Notes: generated by a model not told the origin, from the letters alone. 64,000 bases of DNA from Deltaproteobacteria bacterium (GCA_016709225.1 JADJEE010000001.1:3162001-3226000); one strand, 5' to 3'. Shown: positions 16,797-25,728, numbered from the stretch's first letter. Made by a program: numbers and translations.

Positions 16797-17066
16797 ATGA
16801 CGTTCGCGGAAACTCCAGAGCTCGGCGTGCTCACCACATCGAATGTGCTCGAAGGCGCGCCGATCTTGATGGTGTCCCACGACGATGATGACGGCGGCTG
16901 GCAGTTCCTGTGCGGAGAGACCAACGACCCTGCCCACGGGAGGATCGTGCACCTCGCCGCCATCATCGCGTTGGACTCCACCGTCTGCGAGGTTGCGGAC
17001 CTCCCACTCGGGTGGGTCGCCTTCCGTGACTGCGCCGGCGGCAGCTGGGCACGTGAGCCACGGTGA
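16797..17066 (+). CDS. DUF2185 / Imm33-type immunity protein
   Basis: 89 residues from ATG 16797, with AAGGAA 7 bp upstream. It has the compact layout of the DUF2185 family, also classed as polymorphic-toxin immunity protein Imm33: an N-terminal strand, SHDDDDGGWQFLCG near residue 30, a stretch reading GRIVHLAAIIALD, and the closing ADLPLGWVAFRD. Such proteins neutralise a toxin by direct binding in the cytoplasm. No toxin gene is next to it. It begins a run of small same-strand genes with lower GC than their surroundings. Confidence 0.72.
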   Translation: MTFAETPELGVLTTSNVLEGAPILMVSHDDDDGGWQFLCGETNDPAHGRIVHLAAIIALDSTVCEVADLPLGWVAFRDCAGGSWAREPR

Positions 17067-17167
17067 CGCGGCCGCTCGACGACGAGCGCCACCACGCGCT
17101 CCGCACGGTACACCCCGACTGCGCCGGACCATCGGCCTCTGCCCGACTGTAGGAGCGGAACCCGTCA

Positions 17168-17620
17168 ATGGTCAACGGCGCAACATCCTCCCTCGCGCGA
17201 AAAAGGGCGCTCGTGATGATCAAGAACTTCGTGGTTGGACAAAGCAACGAACTGTTGATGGACGGCAGGGTGCATGAGATTCACAATTTCTACCGCTTCG
17301 GCGGGTTGAATATCGGACCAGATCGATTCATTGTGATCTCGTTCGTTCCGTGCGAGCCCAACACGATGGATTTTCCACGCCTCAAACTCGAGTGCCGAGA
17401 CGTCGACTACTTCGAGCTGAGCTCGCAGTTCGGCTGCAAAGATGTCCGAGAGGTGGACGAGATGGGCTACAAGAGTCCGGGCGATCTGGACGACGAGTGG
17501 CTAATGACCGAACAGCAAGCCAGTGCCGCGGATCATTTCTTCTTGCGACTCGAACACTGCGCGTATATTCGTGTGCACGGCCGATACATGCGGCTCGTCA
17601 TCGTAGCACCGCAGCCATGA
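17168..17620 (+). CDS. Small soluble protein of unknown function in immunity-like island
   Basis: 150 residues from ATG 17168, with TAGGAG about 12 bp upstream; an ATG at 17216 is a shorter alternative. It is an alpha/beta protein without signal peptide or membrane segment, acidic in the middle, rich in aromatic residues and lower in GC than the genome average. It is not recognised as any family. Its size, composition and position next to Imm33- and DUF4265-type genes fit an immunity protein, but that is inference. The stop overlaps the next start (ATGA). Confidence 0.6.
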   Translation: MVNGATSSLARKRALVMIKNFVVGQSNELLMDGRVHEIHNFYRFGGLNIGPDRFIVISFVPCEPNTMDFPRLKLECRDVDYFELSSQFGCKDVREVDEMGYKSPGDLDDEWLMTEQQASAADHFFLRLEHCAYIRVHGRYMRLVIVAPQP

Positions 17621-17994
17621 GACCGCCTGCGGGCGCCGTGAGAGTCGCCGACTTGGGTGCGGCATACTGCAAGGGTGAAGCCGACGAGGCGAGCTTGTTT
17701 CTGGACATGGATGTACTCCCTCCAGCGGATCCAACGGACCGCGGCATCACGACCTTCGAGGCACAGGGGAGTTCCCGCGACGAGACGCTGGCACTCGTGC
17801 TCGAAGCCGTAGACGAGCACCACGGAGAACATGCACACTCGCCTCCGTGGACGGCACTCGAGATCTACGGCCTCGATGAGGTCGACGCCGGCCAAGTAGG
17901 GTTCCAGGAGTACGGAGTGACCCAGATCATCCGAACCGCATTTGGCCTGGAGGCACGGCGTCCCCCGCCCCCGACGCGGCCCCGCTCCGCCTGA
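17617..17994 (+). CDS. Small acidic protein of unknown function in immunity-like island
   Basis: 125 residues. The ATG overlaps the stop of the previous gene by 4 bp, so the two are coupled and probably act together. It is acidic with a short basic Pro/Arg tail and has no signal peptide. No family is recognised. The middle part (VLEAVDEHHGEHAHSP) is His/Glu-rich. Confidence 0.55.
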   Translation: MRPPAGAVRVADLGAAYCKGEADEASLFLDMDVLPPADPTDRGITTFEAQGSSRDETLALVLEAVDEHHGEHAHSPPWTALEIYGLDEVDAGQVGFQEYGVTQIIRTAFGLEARRPPPPTRPRSA

Positions 17995-18033
17995 GACGCA
18001 TGGACTCGCCACGGGTGACACGGGTGAACTCAG

Positions 18034-18504
18034 ATGAAGAATGAGACTGCAAGCACCACCGCATTCCTCGAGTTCATTCTGGAGATCGAGGACGGCTGGC
18101 CACCCGTCGCAGTCGAGTGCCTCCCTTTCCTGCTCGCTCCAGGGGGCTACACCGCAGTGACAGCACCGCTATTCGTCAAAGACCTCTCGGTCGGCGACAT
18201 CATCCGTGCGAGACTCGAGCCGACGGGGAACCGGGTCGTGTCTTGGGAGCACATCTCGAGGTCGCAACATTCCACACTCTGGCTCCTCCGCGTGGGACCA
18301 TCGCTGACACTCGCGCCCGTGTTGGACGACCTCCGCCGCCTGGGCTGCAGCACGGAAAGTTCCGACGCATTGGGGGTTTACGCAGTCGACATCCCAGCGT
18401 CGGTCCAGTTGAACTCCGTCGACGACGTACTCGCACGGCTTGAAAGCAATGCCGTCGCAGTCGCCTTCCCGTCGCTGCGCCACGAAGCGTGCGAGTCGTG
18501 CTGA
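18034..18504 (+). CDS. DUF4265 family protein
   Basis: 156 residues from ATG 18034. The sequence follows the DUF4265 pattern: EDGWPPVAVECLPF near residue 18, FVKDLSVGDIIRA in the middle, and an HSTLWLLRV strand followed by a helix containing LRRLGC. DUF4265 proteins are small soluble proteins found beside toxin-immunity loci and in actinobacterial and myxobacterial genomes; their activity is unknown. It continues the run of small low-GC genes on this strand. Confidence 0.7.
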   Translation: MKNETASTTAFLEFILEIEDGWPPVAVECLPFLLAPGGYTAVTAPLFVKDLSVGDIIRARLEPTGNRVVSWEHISRSQHSTLWLLRVGPSLTLAPVLDDLRRLGCSTESSDALGVYAVDIPASVQLNSVDDVLARLESNAVAVAFPSLRHEACESC

Positions 18505-18523
18505 CCCGAGGGTGGACACCGGA

Positions 18524-19405
18524 ATGACGAAGACCAAAGGAGCATGCCCCCCACCGATCGAGCGCTGGGGCGACTACACAATCATCTGGATTGACTCCGA
18601 GAACATCGACGCGCACCTGGAATTCATGAAGGAGAATGCAGTCGACGGAGTGGGCATCAATGCGGTCCGCGGATACACCGCGAGCGATGTGTCATTCTTG
18701 GAGCGCATCCCCGAGGTCGAAGGCGTGGTCACCGTACCTGGTGGCCGACCGCTGGACGCGTCGGCGATTCTAGGACTCCGAAAGCTCCGATTTCTTTCAC
18801 TCGGCGAGACCGACTTCGCGCTCGATCTTGATGTGTTCCCGGACTTGGAGGAGTACCGCGGCGACTGCGGCCCCAAGTTCCACATCTCCGAGCGGAGCCG
18901 CTCGATTCGTTCACTGCGCCTCAGGCACTTCAGACCGAAGAGCCGCGACCTCTCCGACTTCCCTGCGCTCCCTTGCGTTCGCGAGCTTGGTCTCATCCAG
19001 TCGAGCATCAACTCCATTCGCGGTCTCGCGCAGCTGCGCGCTCTCGAACGCCTGGAGCTGGCATACTGTCGGTCGCTCACGACACTTGCGGCGTCGGCGT
19101 GGCCGCGTCTGCAGATGCTCGAGTGTTCCAACTGCCGGGCACTCGTGAGCTACGACGCACTTGCGAACGTCAAGACACTCCGCTCACTCCGACTCAACTC
19201 CTGCGGCACGATTCCCTCGCTGCAGTTCATCTCGTCACTCCCTGAATTGACTGAGCTCCGCTTTGTGGACACCGACGTCCGCGACGGCGACATGCGACCG
19301 TTGTTTCGTCTGCAAGAGATTGCCTTCACGAACAAACGAGGATTCTCTCACACATGGCAGGAGGTCGAGCGCGAGATTGCCGCGAAGGCCGGCAACGGGC
19401 CGTAA
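18524..19405 (+). CDS. Leucine-rich-repeat protein, possible immunity protein
   Basis: 293 residues from ATG 18524. After an N-terminal alpha/beta segment of about 60 residues, at least seven irregular LRR units follow with the L-x-x-L-x-L pattern (for example LRKLRFLSLGETDF, LRALERLELAYC, VKTLRSLRLNSC, LPELTELRFVDTD). It has no signal peptide, so it should be cytoplasmic. LRR proteins of this type occur as immunity proteins downstream of polymorphic toxins. It is the last gene of the lower-GC run 16797-19405. Confidence 0.65.
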   Translation: MTKTKGACPPPIERWGDYTIIWIDSENIDAHLEFMKENAVDGVGINAVRGYTASDVSFLERIPEVEGVVTVPGGRPLDASAILGLRKLRFLSLGETDFALDLDVFPDLEEYRGDCGPKFHISERSRSIRSLRLRHFRPKSRDLSDFPALPCVRELGLIQSSINSIRGLAQLRALERLELAYCRSLTTLAASAWPRLQMLECSNCRALVSYDALANVKTLRSLRLNSCGTIPSLQFISSLPELTELRFVDTDVRDGDMRPLFRLQEIAFTNKRGFSHTWQEVEREIAAKAGNGP

Positions 19406-19670
19406 GCGCGGAGGCCCCCAGCATGCGCCACGCACCGTTGACTGTGACGACCGACAACCGGCTCCGAATGCACGATGGTCTCACGCGATCACGTGCATCT
19501 GGCTCTACGTACTCGCCGCTACGCGATGGTTCTGACCTCGCAGCCTTGCCGATCCCGGTCACACCGAGGTGCACCAACACCACTGTCAGGATTCAACAGC
19601 AATGCCCACCACAAAGCAACCTCGCCCCCCTCTTCCCCTGTTTTCCCGCCCAGATGCACGGACTCCAGAG

Positions 19671-20825
19671 GTGTTTGGTGTAGCGCCCGCAGGCATCCTC
19701 GCAGACCGCCATCCGTACGCCCCGCAGCGAGCCGCCCGACGTCTCCCGCTCGCCTGCGCGCTCGCCCTGCTCGCGCAGCTCGCCTGCGCGTCCCCCTCGC
19801 ACCAAGGCGAGTCCGCCGACAGCTCCACCACCGACCACGAGTACGTCTTCGGCGAAACCGCCCCCGAGCCAGGCGCGCCGGACGAGTTCTGCGAGCCGTT
19901 CGACCCCGCGCGGGTCTATCTCATCACGCAGTTCAACACGAGCGAGATCATCGACCCGGAGGCCCCCGAGAAGCTCTGCGTCACCGCGCTGGCCGCATAC
20001 GCGGGCGACGTGGTCCATCCGAGGCTCGACGGTGGTGACGGTTCGCTCGTCTGGCTGGCGACAACGGGCAGCCTGTTCCGGCTGCTCTACGTCTATCAAG
20101 AACGCAAGGGCGACAAGTGGCGACCGGTCGGCAGTGCCGAGCTTTTCGGCGAGCTGTTTCGACCGTTCAACGATGTCATGCTCGATCGCATCGTGCCGTG
20201 TTCGGCCAACCCGGACTTCGCGCCCGTGCTCGTGTGGAGCGACGGTGCGTGGTACGGGGAGTGCCTCGGTGTGACGAGCGGGACGGATGGCACGCTCTAC
20301 CGAATTGCGGACTACCTCGGCGCCTACTACGACGTGATCCCGCAGCCGGTCGGCATCTTCGACGACATCGCGATCTTCGCGACCGACAGTGTGCCCAGCG
20401 GGTATGCGATCGGCGGCGACGACCTCACGCCCCTGCCCCTGCCACCCGGCGTCGAGAGCGTGCGGCACCTGGCCGCGCGCTCGGATCAAGGTGGAGTCGC
20501 GGCGGCGGTCGAGGTGATCCGCAGCAACGTCCCCACGCTCGAGCGCGCGCGCGTCACCGCCCAGGGGATCGAGCTGCTCGGCGCCTACGAGGACGACTTC
20601 GAGACGCTCATCCCTTACGGCATCGAGTACGCCCTCGACGGCGACGGCGCACTGTGGCGCCTCGGTGGGTCGAGCTCGCAGAGCGCGGGCGAAGTGGTCG
20701 CACGGCTGCCGCCCGCGGGACCGGCGGAGGTGGTCTACGAGCTGCGCGAGGAACTCACCGACGAGACCTACCCGCGGTTGCGGCTCCTCAGCGCCTCGGT
20801 CGGGCGCGTCGAGGTATTGCAGTGA
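19671..20825 (+). CDS. Secreted lipoprotein, first of a tandem paralogous pair
   Basis: 384 residues if the GTG at 19671 is used; an ATG at 19602 and a GTG at 19569 are longer alternatives. The signal peptide is RRLPLACALALLAQLAC, with Cys as lipobox. A short linker leads to a beta-rich body beginning CEPFDPARVYLI that probably forms a propeller-like fold. The downstream gene encodes a related protein with the same opening (CGPLDPNRIYVV) and overlaps it by 4 bp, so they are a tandem duplication. Function unknown. Confidence 0.65.
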   Translation: MFGVAPAGILADRHPYAPQRAARRLPLACALALLAQLACASPSHQGESADSSTTDHEYVFGETAPEPGAPDEFCEPFDPARVYLITQFNTSEIIDPEAPEKLCVTALAAYAGDVVHPRLDGGDGSLVWLATTGSLFRLLYVYQERKGDKWRPVGSAELFGELFRPFNDVMLDRIVPCSANPDFAPVLVWSDGAWYGECLGVTSGTDGTLYRIADYLGAYYDVIPQPVGIFDDIAIFATDSVPSGYAIGGDDLTPLPLPPGVESVRHLAARSDQGGVAAAVEVIRSNVPTLERARVTAQGIELLGAYEDDFETLIPYGIEYALDGDGALWRLGGSSSQSAGEVVARLPPAGPAEVVYELREELTDETYPRLRLLSASVGRVEVLQ

Positions 20826-21895
20826 CCTCGGCGGGCTCACGACCGGACACGGGGTGTGTCGTGATCACCGCCGCGGCGCTTGCCCTCGCGTGCACGCCCG
20901 CGTGTGGCACCGTCGTCGACCCCGAACAGGCGGACACCGACGCGTCCGGCGCGAGCGGTGACGGTCCCTCCTCGGGTGCACCGGACGAGCGCTGCGGTCC
21001 GCTCGACCCGAACCGCATCTACGTCGTGCGGGCGAGCACGATCCCAGGCGTGCACGTCGTCACCGACGCAGAGGATCGCGATCGCGTCTGCGCCTATGCG
21101 GACCCCGAGGACGTCGTCTGGGAGCTGCCCGGCCGCATCGATCCCGCCGACGGCAGCCTCGTCGTGCTGCAGTCCGGTCGCGAAGCGCGTCGACCCGCAG
21201 TACTGCGCCTGCAGCACGATTGGCTGGCGCCCTCGGGCGACGAGGCCACGGCGTGGATCGCCGCGATGCCCACGCCCGATGACGTGCTCGGCATCGTGGT
21301 GGGCGACGACGGCGACTGCCCCGCGACTGCATTCGCGCGCGGCGAGGTCAGCCTCGCGTGGTCCGACGGCTTCTACACCGCCTGCGAACGCACCGTCGCC
21401 GCGCCAGGCGGCGGCGCCCGCAGCAGCTTCGCGACCGGGCGCTTCATCGGCGTCGTCGACGGTGCCGTGCTCGTGCACACTGATGGCAATTCGCCGGGAG
21501 CACCCGGGTCGTATGCGGCGGTCGTCGACGGCGAGCGCGTCGAGTTGTCCCCGCCGGCCGGCGTCGATCGCATCGCCCACGTCGCCGCGCGTCCGGGCCC
21601 CGAGGGCCTGCTCGCCGCGGTGCGAATGCACCACGGCGACCTCGTCACGCTCGAGCGCGTGTGGCTGCACCCCAGCGGCATCACGCGCGCGGGCAGCTAC
21701 GACGAGGACCCCGCGGCGCGAACCGCATGTGTCAGCTACGCGATCGCGGCCGACGCGTCGCTATGGTGCGTCAGCGACGATCCGGTGCCCACGCTGGTGC
21801 GCGCGGGGCCGACGGGGCCCGCCGCGGTCGCGTTCGGACTCACCGACGGCACCGGCCCCGCGCGCCTGCTCTCGACCGGTGGCGCCCTGCGGTAG
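20822..21895 (+). CDS. Secreted lipoprotein, second of a tandem paralogous pair
   Basis: 357 residues from a GTG at 20822 that overlaps the previous stop (GTGA). The signal peptide is short, ending near A-L-A-C-T or P-A-C-G, followed by an Asp/Ser/Gly linker. The body starts CGPLDPNRIYVV and resembles the preceding protein in order of motifs, including HVAARPGPEG against HLAARSDQGG. Both probably sit in the outer membrane and may interact. No known domain recognised. Confidence 0.65.
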   Translation: MTSAGSRPDTGCVVITAAALALACTPACGTVVDPEQADTDASGASGDGPSSGAPDERCGPLDPNRIYVVRASTIPGVHVVTDAEDRDRVCAYADPEDVVWELPGRIDPADGSLVVLQSGREARRPAVLRLQHDWLAPSGDEATAWIAAMPTPDDVLGIVVGDDGDCPATAFARGEVSLAWSDGFYTACERTVAAPGGGARSSFATGRFIGVVDGAVLVHTDGNSPGAPGSYAAVVDGERVELSPPAGVDRIAHVAARPGPEGLLAAVRMHHGDLVTLERVWLHPSGITRAGSYDEDPAARTACVSYAIAADASLWCVSDDPVPTLVRAGPTGPAAVAFGLTDGTGPARLLSTGGALR

Positions 21896-22002
21896 CGCAC
21901 AGCGGCGCCCGAGCAGGCTGGTGACGCGACCGGCGGACGCGTTCGGTCGCGTTGGTCGCGAGCCGCGGGCAGAGCTCGACGCGACGCCATAGACTGATCG
22001 TG

Positions 22003-23511
22003 ATGACGCCCTCCTCGCTCCGCCTGCGCCTCGCGGTTGCCCTTGGTCTACCGGCCATCCCCGCCTGCAAGCCCGCGCCCGAGCCCGAGCCGACCACGGT
22101 CCCCACGACCACCGCCCCGACGAACTCGGCCACGCCCCCACCCACGCGCCCGGCGGCCGCGCGCGCAGCTCGGCGGGCATGCAAGCCCGATCAGATCCAC
22201 GAGCGCGTCTGCGGCCTGGTCGACCTCGCGTACGAGGGCGCCGGTGGAACCGTCGCCGCGCCCCACGAGATGTGCACCCGCAACGCGCTCTCGCTGTGGA
22301 ACCTCGAGACCGAACACATGATCGACGGCTGGCGGGTCGGCTCCCACGACGCCGTGCTGGCGTCGTTCACCTTCGATCGCGAGGCCACCACGAGCTACGC
22401 GTATTCGGGCAGCTATCAGCCCGAAGCGCCGCGTTGTTGCTACGAGCGCTGCAACCCGATCGAGAGTCGCGCGCAGCCGCGTGCGCGCGTGCCCGACGGC
22501 ATGAAGGCGTACGAGCTGTGTGTGCCCGGACCGGTCTCCACCAAGTTCCCCGCGCCGGGCGCGAAGCAGTGCCCGGTCGCGCTTCGCACCCGTCACTTCT
22601 ACCCCTACGGCGCCCCCGATCCCCTCGACGATGCCCCCTTCGAGCGCGCCCTCGACGACCAATGCTGCTACATGGTGGCCACGGCCCACCGCTGTCCGCC
22701 GAACACGTTCGAGACCAAGAACGGCGGATGCGAAGAGCCGAGCCCCGGCGGACGTCCGCTGCGCGAGGCCGGCGAGGTCGTCACCGCCGCCACGCGTGCG
22801 CGTGATGGTTGGTCGCGATCGATCGCGCTCGGCCGTGCGCCGTCGTGGTCGCCGTCGACGCGCGCGCAGGCGGCCGTCGGCTGGGCCCGCGAGGCCGCAT
22901 TCGAGCACGCCTCGGTCGCAGCGTTCGCCCGGCTCGCCATCGACCTCATGGTCCACGGCGCCCCCGCGGATCTCGTCGACGATGCCCACGCAGCCGCGCG
23001 CGACGAGGTTCGTCATGCGCAGGAGTGCTACGGCATCGCCTCGGCGTTCGCCGACGCGCCGATGGGCCCAGGACCGCTGCCGCTGGCCACCCTCACGCCT
23101 GCCGCGAGCCTCACCGCGCTCGCCGTCGAGTGCTTCCGCGACGGCTGCGTCAACGAGACCGTCGCTGCGCTGTGCGTCGCGGAGGCCTCGCGTCGGGTCG
23201 CTTCACCGGCGATCCGCGACACGCTCGCGCGCATCGCCGACGACGAGGGGCGCCACGCCGAGCTCTCGTACCGGATCCTGGCCTGGGCGCTGCGCAGCGG
23301 CGGCACGGAGCTACACGCACGGATCGCGACCGAGCTCGACGCCGTGCGGGCAGAGCTCGCACGGGTGGTCGACACCGCCACCGACCTCCGCGACGAGACC
23401 ACCGGCCTGCTCGCGTCGCACACCGCAGCGGCGGTGCGTCGTCGCGTGCTCGCCGAGGTGGTCGTGCCGTGCACCGAGGCGCTGCTCGCCGCCCAAGTGC
23501 GGGGGCGTTGA
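22003..23511 (+). CDS. Lipoprotein with C-terminal ferritin-like domain
   Basis: 502 residues from ATG 22003 (GTG at 22000 is possible); a TAGACT -10-like box ends 7 bp before it. The signal peptide ends I-P-A-C-K, followed by a Pro/Thr linker. Residues of about 60-260 form a Cys-rich region with CC pairs (RCCYERC, QCCYMV). The C-terminal 220 residues are a four-helix ferritin-like domain with the diiron ligand pattern: E in FEHASVAAFARL near residue 304, DEVRHAQE near 335 and DEGRHAEL near 414. A di-metal oxidase or ferroxidase displayed on the envelope is plausible. The stop is only 3 bp from the stop of the convergent gene. Confidence 0.72.
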   Translation: MTPSSLRLRLAVALGLPAIPACKPAPEPEPTTVPTTTAPTNSATPPPTRPAAARAARRACKPDQIHERVCGLVDLAYEGAGGTVAAPHEMCTRNALSLWNLETEHMIDGWRVGSHDAVLASFTFDREATTSYAYSGSYQPEAPRCCYERCNPIESRAQPRARVPDGMKAYELCVPGPVSTKFPAPGAKQCPVALRTRHFYPYGAPDPLDDAPFERALDDQCCYMVATAHRCPPNTFETKNGGCEEPSPGGRPLREAGEVVTAATRARDGWSRSIALGRAPSWSPSTRAQAAVGWAREAAFEHASVAAFARLAIDLMVHGAPADLVDDAHAAARDEVRHAQECYGIASAFADAPMGPGPLPLATLTPAASLTALAVECFRDGCVNETVAALCVAEASRRVASPAIRDTLARIADDEGRHAELSYRILAWALRSGGTELHARIATELDAVRAELARVVDTATDLRDETTGLLASHTAAAVRRRVLAEVVVPCTEALLAAQVRGR

Positions 23512-23514
23512 GTA

Positions 23515-24933
23515 CTACGGGCAGTCGTTCGGTGCCCCCGGGGTGCCCAGATGCCCCGGCCCGTAGGCGGTCGCTCCGCTGCACCACGCGGCGCCATCGT
23601 CGTTGGCGCTGGCGTCGAGCACTGCGAGCGCGATGCTCGTGCCCGGCGCCACCACTGGCCACGGCGCAATGTCATCGTACGACACGGTGTCGATCACGAC
23701 CCCGTCGCAGGTGAGCGTGACGATGTCGCCGTCGTTGAAGAGGCCGACGCCGATCGGCATCGGGAAGTCCGGCGTGAAGCCGAGCTCGGCCTGCGTGCCG
23801 GAGCCCAACGTCGCGTAGCCACCGGCTTCGATCACCAGCGATACGTCGACGTCGAACGTGTCGATGGCGAGGTCCCCCGTGACCACGCAGCCCTGGAGAT
23901 CCCAGGCGGTCGCGCCGGGATTGTGCAGCTCGATCCACTGCCCGGGCTTGGCATCCGGATCCGCCGCAGGCGCATACAGGATCTCGGAGATCGCCACGGA
24001 GACGCAGCTCTGCGCGTCCTCGATGCAGCTCTCGCTGCAGGCACACAGCCCGGGCGCCGTCGGATCGCACGGCTCCGCGCCGCTGACGATGCCATCGCCG
24101 CAGGTGCTGCAGCCGGACACGTCGAGGTGGCACGCGGCATCGCAGGCAACGTCGCCGAGCGCAAATCCCTGTGCGGCGCAGCTCGAGGGCACCGCATCGC
24201 CGTCGCAGTCCTCGCCCGCGTCGACCACACCGTTGCCACACAGCGTGCACGCGGACACGTCGAGCTCACATTCGTCCGTGCACGATGCGGCCCCGAGACC
24301 GAGGCCGAGCTCGGCACACGTCACAGCGTCCCCGTCGCACGGCTCGCCCTCGTCGAGCATGCCGTTGCCACACAGCGTGCAACCCGAGGTGTCGTAGGTG
24401 CAGTCGCCCGCGCAGGTCGGCTCGCCGGCATGCGGGGTCCGCAGCAGATCGGTGCAGGTGGGCGTCCACCCATCGACCCCTTCGATGCTGCCGTCGCAGG
24501 CCTCGCCCGCCTCGACCCAACCATTGCCACACACCGGCGGACCGCACGGCGCCTCGCCCTCCCAGATGCAGCCGCAGGTGTCGAAGGTGCACGCCGCCGT
24601 GCACGCCAGGGTCCCGACCGCCCCCATCGCAGCGCAGCTGCTGCCGTTCAGATCGAAGCCGTCGCACTGCTCGTCGCCCTCGACGACACCGTCGCCACAG
24701 CGAGCGGCCGGGTCCTCGCCGGTCGACTCGCCGCCGCTGCTGGACGCTGCATCGCCGTCGGTCGCCGTCGGCGACGGTGTGGGATCACCCGCCTGCGTGG
24801 CGCCAGCGTCCGTGCCCGACGAACTGCCATCGTCCATGATCACCGCGAGTCCGTCCGCGGCGCATCCACTCCACAACCCACATCCCAGCAACGTCGCAAA
24901 GCCAATCGCGCGACGACCTTCGAATCCCAGCAT
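23515..24933 (-). CDS. Cys-rich-repeat lipoprotein with C-terminal lamin-tail domain
   Basis: 472 residues from ATG 24933, which has GAGG at good spacing. The signal peptide ends W-S-G-C. A Ser/Thr/Asp linker leads to at least five myxobacterial Cys-rich repeats of the form CGNGxxxxGExCDG (for example CGDGVVEGDEQCDG and CGNGMLDEGEPCDG), each followed by a short disulphide-bonded unit. The last 150 residues (from about SVAISEILYAP) are a lamin-tail domain, recognisable by WIELHNPGATAWDLQGC. Such proteins are surface-anchored or secreted and presumed structural or adhesive. It resembles the larger protein at 56621-59281. Confidence 0.82.
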   Translation of the reverse strand: MLGFEGRRAIGFATLLGCGLWSGCAADGLAVIMDDGSSSGTDAGATQAGDPTPSPTATDGDAASSSGGESTGEDPAARCGDGVVEGDEQCDGFDLNGSSCAAMGAVGTLACTAACTFDTCGCIWEGEAPCGPPVCGNGWVEAGEACDGSIEGVDGWTPTCTDLLRTPHAGEPTCAGDCTYDTSGCTLCGNGMLDEGEPCDGDAVTCAELGLGLGAASCTDECELDVSACTLCGNGVVDAGEDCDGDAVPSSCAAQGFALGDVACDAACHLDVSGCSTCGDGIVSGAEPCDPTAPGLCACSESCIEDAQSCVSVAISEILYAPAADPDAKPGQWIELHNPGATAWDLQGCVVTGDLAIDTFDVDVSLVIEAGGYATLGSGTQAELGFTPDFPMPIGVGLFNDGDIVTLTCDGVVIDTVSYDDIAPWPVVAPGTSIALAVLDASANDDGAAWCSGATAYGPGHLGTPGAPNDCP

Positions 24934-25041
24934 GTCCAATACCTCGGGCCCCGTTCACTCCGAGTCCCATCTCCCCATTGTCGTGCGACCGTCCGAGGAT
25001 GACGGGTCGGCGTGAAACACCCCAGGGGCGCGAGCGGGGCA

Positions 25042-25109
25042 CCTGCGCGCGCACCGGCCCTGCGCGCGCACCGGCCCTGCGCGCGCACCGGCCCTGCGCG
25101 CGCACCGGC
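25042..25109. repeat. Four perfect copies of a 17-bp GC-rich tandem repeat
   Basis: The unit CCTGCGCGCGCACCGGC is repeated four times without change. It lies between the stop of the hemerythrin gene and the start of the lamin-tail lipoprotein, about 110-175 bp upstream of the latter. Each unit contains an alternating purine-pyrimidine GCGCGCGCA run. Confidence 0.95.
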
Positions 25110-25119
25110 AACAGACGCT

Positions 25120-25452
25120 TCAGCCGTCGGTGACGGCTTCGCTGCGCTCGTGCTCGCTGATCGCGTCGAGGAACTCGACCAGCGCGACACGGGCCTCGTC
25201 GAGCGACGCGCGGGCGACCGCGTCGCGCACCGCACCCAGCCGCGCGCTCAGCTGCTCGTGCTCGTCGGCCAGGGCCGTGTTCGCATCGCCAGCGACCTGC
25301 TCCTCGTGGGCGAAGTGGCCCTCCATCGCCGCGGCGAAGCGCGCGAGCTCGCGCCCGAGCAACAGCTGCATGCGCTCGCGCGGCAACGCGTCGGTGCCGG
25401 CCGTGGCGAGCAGGTGGAGCAGGTCCAGATCGAGGGCGAGCGACGGCGTCAT
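25120..25452 (-). CDS. Hemerythrin-like (HHE) protein
   Basis: 110 residues from ATG 25452. It is a four-helix protein with the metal ligand pattern of hemerythrin/HHE proteins: H in GHFAHEEQ near residue 49, DEHEQL near 65 and the late SEHERSE near 103. These His, Glu and Asp residues bind a non-haem diiron centre that handles oxygen, NO or iron. It is slightly shorter than typical (about 120-180), and the first His ligand region at the N terminus is not clear. It is cytoplasmic. Confidence 0.7.
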   Translation of the reverse strand: MTPSLALDLDLLHLLATAGTDALPRERMQLLLGRELARFAAAMEGHFAHEEQVAGDANTALADEHEQLSARLGAVRDAVARASLDEARVALVEFLDAISEHERSEAVTDG

Positions 25453-25728
25453 GTTCGAGTCGTCCCACGCTAGCGCTACGCGACGCAGCTGGGAAGGCCC
25501 GGCGCCCGGCCGCAACGCACCTTTGGTGAGGTCCTTCGCGGTGCGCTTCTCAGCTTGCCATGGTCGGGCATGGGCCCGAAGTCCGCGTGGGCCCCCGGCC
25601 CATCCCCGTCGCACGGCCGTGGTGGGCGACGTCCTGCCACGGTCACGGCGCGCTGCCCCGATCCTCCGCGGTGCGCTGCATCTGCTGGGTGCGCCGCCGC
25701 TCGGACCCCACGCACGACCAGGGCCGCC

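Noticed and set aside
25042..25109. 17-bp repeats as a CRISPR remnant
   Set aside because: The units are directly adjacent with no spacers and no cas genes are present.
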